10,744 nt of DNA, from the NCBI RefSeq assembly GCF_030151805.1, contig NZ_JASLCN010000263.1, forward strand, positions 1-10,744. Reading direction: 5' to 3'. Origin of the DNA: Fluviicola sp. GTDB taxonomy: Bacteria; Bacteroidota; Bacteroidia; Flavobacteriales_D; Crocinitomicaceae. This document shows, one piece after another, positions 7,560 to 10,744 of the stretch. Below the pieces are notes generated by a model. The model was not told where the DNA came from. It searched no databases and saw only the letters and a list, made by a program, of their open reading frames with translations. Within the stretch, counting starts at the first letter, position 1, and the number at the start of each line of letters is the position of its first letter. The translations under genes were made by a program, and so were the position numbers.

Positions 7560-8969
7560 ATGAACAGATTCTACACCATCGGCTTTAGTGTTTTTTTGCT
7601 TTTAAACACAAGCAATGCGAATGCCCAAATATCAGCTGGCTTAGATACGGAATTACAACATACGCTCGATAGTATGCGGACAGTTCTCGGAGCAAAATCT
7701 CTCAGCGCAGCCATCCAAACAGCAGACGGAAGTATTTGGGCCCATGCAAATGGAATTTCTGCTGCTTTACCAGCTACGAACGTCACTCCGAACGATGCAT
7801 ATCTCATCGGAAGTGTGACGAAAACCATTACATCAGCATGCGTTTTACAACTGGCTGATGAACACCTGCTGAATTTAGACGATAGTTTACACGAATGGCT
7901 TCCAACGGTTCCTTATATCGATAGCAATATCACAATCCGGCAATTGCTGAATCACACCAGCGGAATTTACGATGTCTTGAGTCATCCGCACAACCAGGAT
8001 TCTCTTCTGGCAGACATCTCACGCATCTGGACCCCGGAAGAACTGATCGACCGCTTCATTTCGCCGCCATTATTTGCGCCCGGCACTTCCTGGTCTTATT
8101 CGAATACGAATTATTTCCTGTTGAGTATGATTATCCGGGAAGCAACCGGAAATCCTTTTTACACCGAATTACGCAACCGCTTCTTTGATCCGCTACAGTT
8201 AAATTCATTCGCTATTCCTTCGTTTGAAACTCTGAATTCGCCTGTTGCTCATTTGTGGCTTGACATTACGGGTGATGGTGTTTTAGACGATGCTGACAGC
8301 TTCTACATGAGTTATTTGTCTCTCAATTCAACTGCCGGTGCTGCCGGAGGATATTTCTCCACTCCAACAGATTGCACCCAATGGATGCGGTCTTACATGC
8401 GCGGAGATTTACTTTCAACAACCATGATGGCTGAAGCCAAAACAACCGTGCTCGCTCCGGCATCTCAGGGAGGGAAATACGGGCTTGGGCTAATGAAAAA
8501 TCAAACACATTTTTTAGGCTATGAAGCTTACGGTCATGGTGGCGATTTGGCTTATCATGCATCTTCCTGGTATTTCCCGGAATTTGATCAAAGCATTACC
8601 GTTTTTACAAACGACAACGATAAAAACTCCTGGACTTTGCTGCCTGTTGTGCGTGAATTGCTGCGAACATATGTTGAAAATACCACCGCGTCTTTGAGTG
8701 AGAATCAAACGGGAAATTTTCAGGTTTCTCCGGTTCCTTTCACCAATGAACTGGCAATCATCCGGAAAAATTTTTCTTCAGACGATGAATTCAGCTTTAC
8801 GTTGACAGATGCTTTGGGGAAAATCATCTCAACCCGGATTACTGATCCATTGATCAAGAAACAGGCTGTGATCACATTTCAAAACCTGGAGTCGCTTCCC
8901 GGCGGAGTGTATTTTGTAACGATTACCGGAAACAACTACCAAACACAATCAATCAAAGTGCTGAAATAA
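7560..8969 (+). CDS. Secreted serine hydrolase (beta-lactamase/class C fold) with T9SS sorting domain
   Basis: Secreted protein of 469 residues in the serine beta-lactamase-like family (class C beta-lactamase, D-aminopeptidase, esterase EstB relatives; PF00144 type). A signal peptide (about 1-22, ending NANA before Gln) is followed by the hydrolase domain (about 30-375). The catalytic motifs are complete: SVTK with Ser85 and Lys88, YSN with Tyr180 and Asn182, and HGG (326-328) in the place of KTG. LLNHTSGIYD (129-138) is typical. The C-terminal domain (about 388-469) starts VSPVPFTNEL and ends GVYFVTITGN...SIKVLK, matching the T9SS type A sorting signal, so the enzyme should be exported by the Sec and type IX systems and released or anchored at the cell surface. 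An EF-hand/dockerin-like loop (235-246) sits inside the hydrolase domain. Substrate unknown: peptides, esters or lactams are all possible; resistance cannot be inferred. Confidence 0.9.
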   Translation: MNRFYTIGFSVFLLLNTSNANAQISAGLDTELQHTLDSMRTVLGAKSLSAAIQTADGSIWAHANGISAALPATNVTPNDAYLIGSVTKTITSACVLQLADEHLLNLDDSLHEWLPTVPYIDSNITIRQLLNHTSGIYDVLSHPHNQDSLLADISRIWTPEELIDRFISPPLFAPGTSWSYSNTNYFLLSMIIREATGNPFYTELRNRFFDPLQLNSFAIPSFETLNSPVAHLWLDITGDGVLDDADSFYMSYLSLNSTAGAAGGYFSTPTDCTQWMRSYMRGDLLSTTMMAEAKTTVLAPASQGGKYGLGLMKNQTHFLGYEAYGHGGDLAYHASSWYFPEFDQSITVFTNDNDKNSWTLLPVVRELLRTYVENTTASLSENQTGNFQVSPVPFTNELAIIRKNFSSDDEFSFTLTDALGKIISTRITDPLIKKQAVITFQNLESLPGGVYFVTITGNNYQTQSIKVLK

Positions 8970-8975
8970 ACCGCA

Positions 8976-9104
8976 TTATTTCGAACCGGAAATTACTTCA
9001 TATTTTACAGTTGCACCATCAGCGATTTCGAGCCCTTTTGGCTTTGTGGCGGTCGAATCGGAAAACAGAGTTGAAAAATAACGGGTAAACCGGGTAAGAA
9101 TAAT
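8976..9104 (-). pseudogene. Possible 3' remnant of a minus-strand gene
   Basis: On the minus strand a 42-codon open stretch runs from an in-frame TGA (9105-9107) to a TAA at 8976-8978, seven bases beyond the hydrolase stop. Its translation looks protein-like, ending KPKGLEIADGATVKYEVISG and two more residues. It has no ATG, GTG or TTG start in frame, so if it derives from a gene it is the decayed 3' end. I do not recognise a family. It could equally be chance. Confidence 0.25.
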
Positions 9105-9115
9105 TCAAACATAAG

Positions 9116-9123
9116 CAAAGATA
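9116..9123 (-). promoter_or_regulatory. Minus-strand -7-like element (TATCTTTG)
   Basis: Read on the minus strand this is TATCTTTG, an exact match to TAnnTTTG, pointing at the possible remnant at 8976-9104. No TTG or TTTG lies 17-23 bp upstream, so it lacks a -33 partner; the octamer alone is expected by chance now and then in AT-rich DNA. Confidence 0.22.
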
Positions 9124-9125
9124 AG

Positions 9126-9166
9126 AAAGCACCTTTTATTTCTAAAAAGAAGTGAGGGTGCTTTTT
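9126..9166 (+). terminator. Rho-independent terminator-like hairpin
   Basis: AAAGCACC (9126-9133) pairs perfectly with GGTGCTTT (9157-9164), and the run continues as five T residues (9162-9166). The 23-nt loop contains a small secondary stem (TTCT with AGAA). It lies about 157 bp after the hydrolase stop, so it may end that transcript with a long 3' UTR, or a short independent RNA. On the minus strand the tail is T-poor (CTTTCTTATC), so it works best for plus-strand transcripts. Confidence 0.68.
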
Positions 9167-9182
9167 GGGCAATTAGAAATAG

Positions 9183-9234
9183 TTACGAATGCCGAATTAC
9201 GAATGCCGCCCCGATAGAAATCGGGATACGAATT
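9183..9234 (+). repeat. REP-like palindromic element with flanking direct repeats
   Basis: Two perfect 12-bp direct repeats TTACGAATGCCG (9183-9194 and 9197-9208) are followed by a perfect hairpin, CCCGAT (9210-9215), loop AGAA and ATCGGG (9220-9225), then a partial third copy ATACGAATT (9226-9234). A GC-rich hairpin around CCCGAT/ATCGGG flanked by ACGAAT motifs resembles short dispersed intergenic palindromes I recall from Bacteroidota genomes. It has no T-run after the stem, which argues against a simple terminator. Confidence 0.6.
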
Positions 9235-9310
9235 GGGTGATCGTGATTAGTTGTTGGAAAACTATGCTGTTTATAATTGATTTACTTTGTTTAAAATAGG
9301 TACAATCATC

Positions 9311-9354
9311 GCTATATCTATGCTATATCTATGCTATATCTATGCTATATCTAT
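9311..9354 (+). repeat. Four perfect tandem copies of an 11-bp unit (GCTATATCTAT)
   Basis: GCTATATCTAT is repeated four times without interruption (9311, 9322, 9333, 9344). The unit is not a multiple of three, and no long frame crosses it, so it is non-coding. It lies about 155 bp upstream of the trmH start. Degenerate echoes (GTCTATGCTCTATATT and following) occur near 9402-9430. It may be a variable-number tandem repeat or an array of protein-binding sites phased once per helical turn. Confidence 0.9.
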
Positions 9355-9508
9355 GTCTGAAAGATGGCTTATTTATACTTGATGCCTGAAATAAAACGGG
9401 AATGTCTATGCTCTATATTCATATCTAATAGTTGTGTGATTGAACTGGAATTGCTTTAACAAAGAGGCGTTAAACAGTGAATTATGGAGAAATCACTAGC
9501 TTTACGCC

Positions 9509-10177
9509 ATGAAAAACGAATTGCTTCAGGCATTTTACGAATTGATCCCTGCTGTGAAGGGTGAATTATTTGACCAGGTTGCTGCCAAAAGAACACGTTA
9601 TCTGACGGTTTTGTTGGAGGAAATCTATCAGGAACACAATGCCAGTGCCGTTTTAAGAAGCTGCGACTGTTTCGGAATTCAGGAATTGCACGTGATTGAG
9701 AGTAAAAACCAATACAAAGTGCAACGCGATATTGCCCGTGGCGCCGGAAGATGGGTCGACTTATACAACTACAATGAAGGCCCGGCTCCACTTTTGGATG
9801 CCGTTTCCAAATTAAAATCCAAAGGATATAAAATTGCCGCTTTGACTCCGGATGCGGAACTTTCCATTTTTGACGTTCCCCTGGATCAACCGCTTGCACT
9901 TTCTTTCGGAACGGAGTGGGAAGGTATTTCGGATGAAATACGCGAAATTGCGGACTACAACGTTTCTATTCCCATGGTTGGTTTTACGGAAAGTTTCAAT
10001 GTTTCCGTTTCTGTAGCATTGACATTACAAGCCTTAAGACAACGTTTATTGGAATCAGACAAAGACTGGAAGCTGTCAGAAGAAGACCAGGTTGATGTGA
10101 AACTCAAATGGTGTCAGCGTTACATGCGAAACGGAGACGTTGTGAGAAAAGAACTGGAAAAACGTTTGGCGAAATAG
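9509..10177 (+). CDS. trmH: TrmH-type tRNA/rRNA 2'-O-ribose methyltransferase (SPOUT)
   Basis: SAM-dependent SPOUT methyltransferase of 222 residues, most like TrmH, which makes Gm18 in the D-loop of tRNA. Family motifs are in order: motif 1 HNASAVLRSCDCFGIQELHVIE-like residues 43-64 with Asn44 and the catalytic-type Arg50; motif 2 LSFGTEWEGIS (131-141); motif 3 IPMVGFTESFNVSVSVAL (154-171) with Asn164 and Ser166, forming the trefoil-knot SAM site. The N-terminal segment RTRYLTVLLEEIYQ and a C-terminal helix (LKWCQRYMRNGDVVRKELEKRL, about 199-220) match the TrmH extensions rather than the longer TrmH/SpoU 23S enzymes such as RlmB. An in-frame TAG at 9497-9499 fixes the start at 9509. It appears to be transcribed alone. 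Family is firm; the exact RNA target is inferred. Confidence 0.9.
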   Translation: MKNELLQAFYELIPAVKGELFDQVAAKRTRYLTVLLEEIYQEHNASAVLRSCDCFGIQELHVIESKNQYKVQRDIARGAGRWVDLYNYNEGPAPLLDAVSKLKSKGYKIAALTPDAELSIFDVPLDQPLALSFGTEWEGISDEIREIADYNVSIPMVGFTESFNVSVSVALTLQALRQRLLESDKDWKLSEEDQVDVKLKWCQRYMRNGDVVRKELEKRLAK

Positions 10178-10223
10178 TTGATTCGCAGTTATTCCTGTCA
10201 TAGCGTGCAGAAGAGAATCGGAG

Positions 10224-10245
10224 TGTAAACTTTTACATTTTTTTT
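10224..10245 (+). terminator. Weak terminator-like hairpin after trmH
   Basis: TGTAA (10224-10228) and TTACA (10233-10237) form a short AT-rich stem with a 4-nt loop, followed directly by eight T residues. The stem is too weak to be certain. Its T-run overlaps the -33 element of the next promoter, so the two functions would share DNA. Confidence 0.4.
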
Positions 10246-10276
10246 GAATTCTAACTCGCAGAGAAAGTTATATTTG
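10243..10276 (+). promoter_or_regulatory. Bacteroidota-type promoter of the bTHX gene
   Basis: TATATTTG at 10269-10276 is an exact TAnnTTTG -7 element. TTTG at 10243-10246 supplies the -33 box with a 22-bp spacer. Transcription would begin near 10282, leaving a leader of about 28 nt, A-rich near the start codon. Confidence 0.7.
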
Positions 10277-10309
10277 TATGACTTTTCGAACTAAAAACAG
10301 AAAACTATT

Positions 10310-10540
10310 ATGGGAAAAGGTGATATCAAGACGGCAAAAGGAAAACGTGTAAACGGTTCCTATGGTAATACCCGTAAAAGAAAAAAAGCAACTACGACTG
10401 CCAGACCAGCGGCTGCAAAAAAAGAAGGTGCTGATGAGAAAAAACCGGCAGTAAAGAAAACAGCAGCAAAACCTGCAGCTGAGAAAAAACCAGCAGCAAA
10501 AAAGCCTGCAGCTAAAACAACAAAAAAATCTGAAGAATAA
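10310..10540 (+). CDS. Small-subunit ribosomal protein bTHX with Lys/Ala/Pro-rich tail
   Basis: The first 26 residues, MGKGDIKTAKGKRVNGSYGN then TRKRKK, match the bTHX (Thx) protein of the 30S subunit, which in Thermus sits in a cavity at the top of the 30S head and stabilises the RNA around it; the Thermus protein is only about 26 residues. Here the core is followed by a roughly 50-residue tail (27-76) built almost only of Lys, Ala, Pro, Thr and Glu, with repeated KKPAA/AAKP units like the C-terminal domain of histone H1. The ending TTKKSEE is acidic. The tail should be disordered and could bind rRNA or DNA. The gene has its own exact-match promoter and a strong terminator, so it is monocistronic. 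The core identity is confident; the role of the tail is unknown. Confidence 0.85.
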   Translation: MGKGDIKTAKGKRVNGSYGNTRKRKKATTTARPAAAKKEGADEKKPAVKKTAAKPAAEKKPAAKKPAAKTTKKSEE

Positions 10541-10566
10541 TTAAATGAATAATCCTTCAACATATT

Positions 10567-10597
10567 AAAAGCTCTGCCTGTTGGCGGGGCTTTTTTT
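10567..10597 (+). terminator. Rho-independent terminator after the bTHX gene
   Basis: A 12-bp stem (10567-10578, AAAAGCTCTGCC, with 10583-10594, GGCGGGGCTTTT; two G-T wobbles) with a TGTT loop is followed by further T residues to 10597. It begins 26 bp after the stop codon. A typical strong intrinsic terminator. Confidence 0.94.
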
Positions 10598-10687
10598 GTG
10601 AAATAATTTAAATAAAAATGCTTCTCTTTTCGTTCAAAAATCTCGAAATTTGTGGACTTCCAAATAGAGAGCAAAAAAAATCAAATC

Positions 10688-10744
10688 ATGAAAAAACACA
10701 ATTTTGGCGCAGGACCATGTATTCTTCCGCAAGACGTATTTAAA
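10688..10744 (+). CDS. serC: Phosphoserine aminotransferase, N-terminal fragment (cut by window end)
   Basis: Nineteen codons are visible, MKKHNFGAGPCILPQDVFK. The string HNFGAGPCILPQ is the characteristic start of SerC, the PLP-dependent class V-fold enzyme that converts 3-phosphohydroxypyruvate and glutamate to phosphoserine in serine synthesis (and serves in pyridoxal phosphate synthesis in some bacteria). The family is about 355-365 residues, so most of the gene lies beyond the window. It follows the bTHX terminator by 90 bp. GAAATTTG at 10645-10652 matches seven of eight bases of the -7 consensus but lacks a clear -33 box, so its promoter is uncertain. The ATG is preceded by an A-rich run, usual for this phylum. 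Confidence 0.88.
   Translation, partial: MKKHNFGAGPCILPQDVFK

Larger units (their letters stand above)
8970..9508. other. 539-bp intergenic region with several short elements
   Basis: No confident gene is visible in this gap, the longest in the window. From left to right it holds a possible minus-strand coding remnant (8976-9104), a -7-like element facing it (9116-9123), a hairpin with T-run (9126-9166), a direct-repeat/palindrome element (9183-9234) and four tandem 11-bp units (9311-9354). The remainder up to 9508 is AT-rich with degenerate echoes of the tandem unit around 9402-9430. Only partial promoter matches for the following trmH gene are present, such as TATACTTG at 9374-9381, without a convincing -33 partner. 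No tRNA- or rRNA-like sequence was noticed. Confidence 0.6.

Noticed and set aside
7560..8969. Serine hydrolase considered as an antibiotic-resistance beta-lactamase
   Set aside because: It has the shared SxxK/YxN/HGG motifs, but these also mark peptidases and esterases; HGG instead of KTG and the surface-sorting domain do not point to resistance.
9005..9112. 35-codon minus-strand ORF starting with ATG just after the -7-like octamer
   Set aside because: Its composition (MFELFLPGLPVIF...) gives no family match and it overlaps, out of frame, a more protein-like frame; too short to support.
9311..9354. Tandem repeat considered as a CRISPR array
   Set aside because: The units are 11 bp and directly adjacent, with no spacers and no cas genes in the window.
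9456..9899. 147-codon minus-strand open frame
   Set aside because: It lies mostly opposite trmH, whose SPOUT motifs are unmistakable; the minus-strand translation has no recognisable motif.
10360..10674. 104-codon minus-strand open frame rich in Ala/Phe
   Set aside because: It is the reverse complement of the Lys/Ala-rich tail of the bTHX gene and runs through that gene's terminator; a by-product of the repetitive sequence.

Overview
The window looks like ordinary chromosome of a Bacteroidota bacterium, probably order Flavobacteriales; a Fluviicola/Crocinitomicaceae-type genome is my best guess, unconfirmed. The evidence is a type IX secretion (T9SS) C-terminal sorting domain on a secreted hydrolase, an outer-membrane receptor of the Bacteroidota kind (carboxypeptidase-regulatory-like domain, plug, large barrel), a bTHX small-subunit ribosomal protein, promoter-like elements of the TTTG / TAnnTTTG type, A-rich leaders without strong Shine-Dalgarno sequences, and moderately AT-rich DNA. 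Every confident gene is on the plus strand.

Layout. Bases 1-3260 form a tight operon: a 5'-truncated RlmI-type 23S rRNA methyltransferase, a MATE efflux transporter (1-base overlap) and methionyl-tRNA formyltransferase fmt (4-base ATGA overlap). A 179-bp gap with two 12-bp direct repeats and a good promoter leads to the nucleoid protein HU (3440-3712), closed by a strong terminator. An AraC-family regulator (3926-4843) sits 109 bp upstream of a TonB-dependent-receptor-like outer-membrane protein (4953-7400); palindromes and direct repeats around the regulator suggest, without proving, that it controls itself and the receptor gene. After a long inverted repeat comes a secreted beta-lactamase-fold serine hydrolase with a T9SS sorting domain and an internal calcium-loop-like motif (7560-8969).

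Bases 8970-9508 are the longest non-genic stretch. It holds a possible minus-strand gene remnant, a terminator hairpin, a REP-like palindromic element and four perfect tandem copies of an 11-bp unit. It is followed by a TrmH-type tRNA 2'-O-methyltransferase (9509-10177), a bTHX ribosomal protein with an unusual Lys/Ala/Pro-rich histone-H1-like tail (10310-10540), a strong terminator, and the first 19 codons of serC (10688 to the window edge).

Together, much of the content is translation and RNA-modification housekeeping (RlmI, Fmt, TrmH, bTHX) and nucleoid structure (HU), with a small envelope module (AraC regulator, outer-membrane receptor, secreted hydrolase) between. I see no convincing new defence or mobile system. 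The most interesting points are the bTHX tail, the candidate operators around the AraC/receptor pair, the repeat-rich gap at 8970-9508 and the DnaA-box-like repeats upstream of HU.
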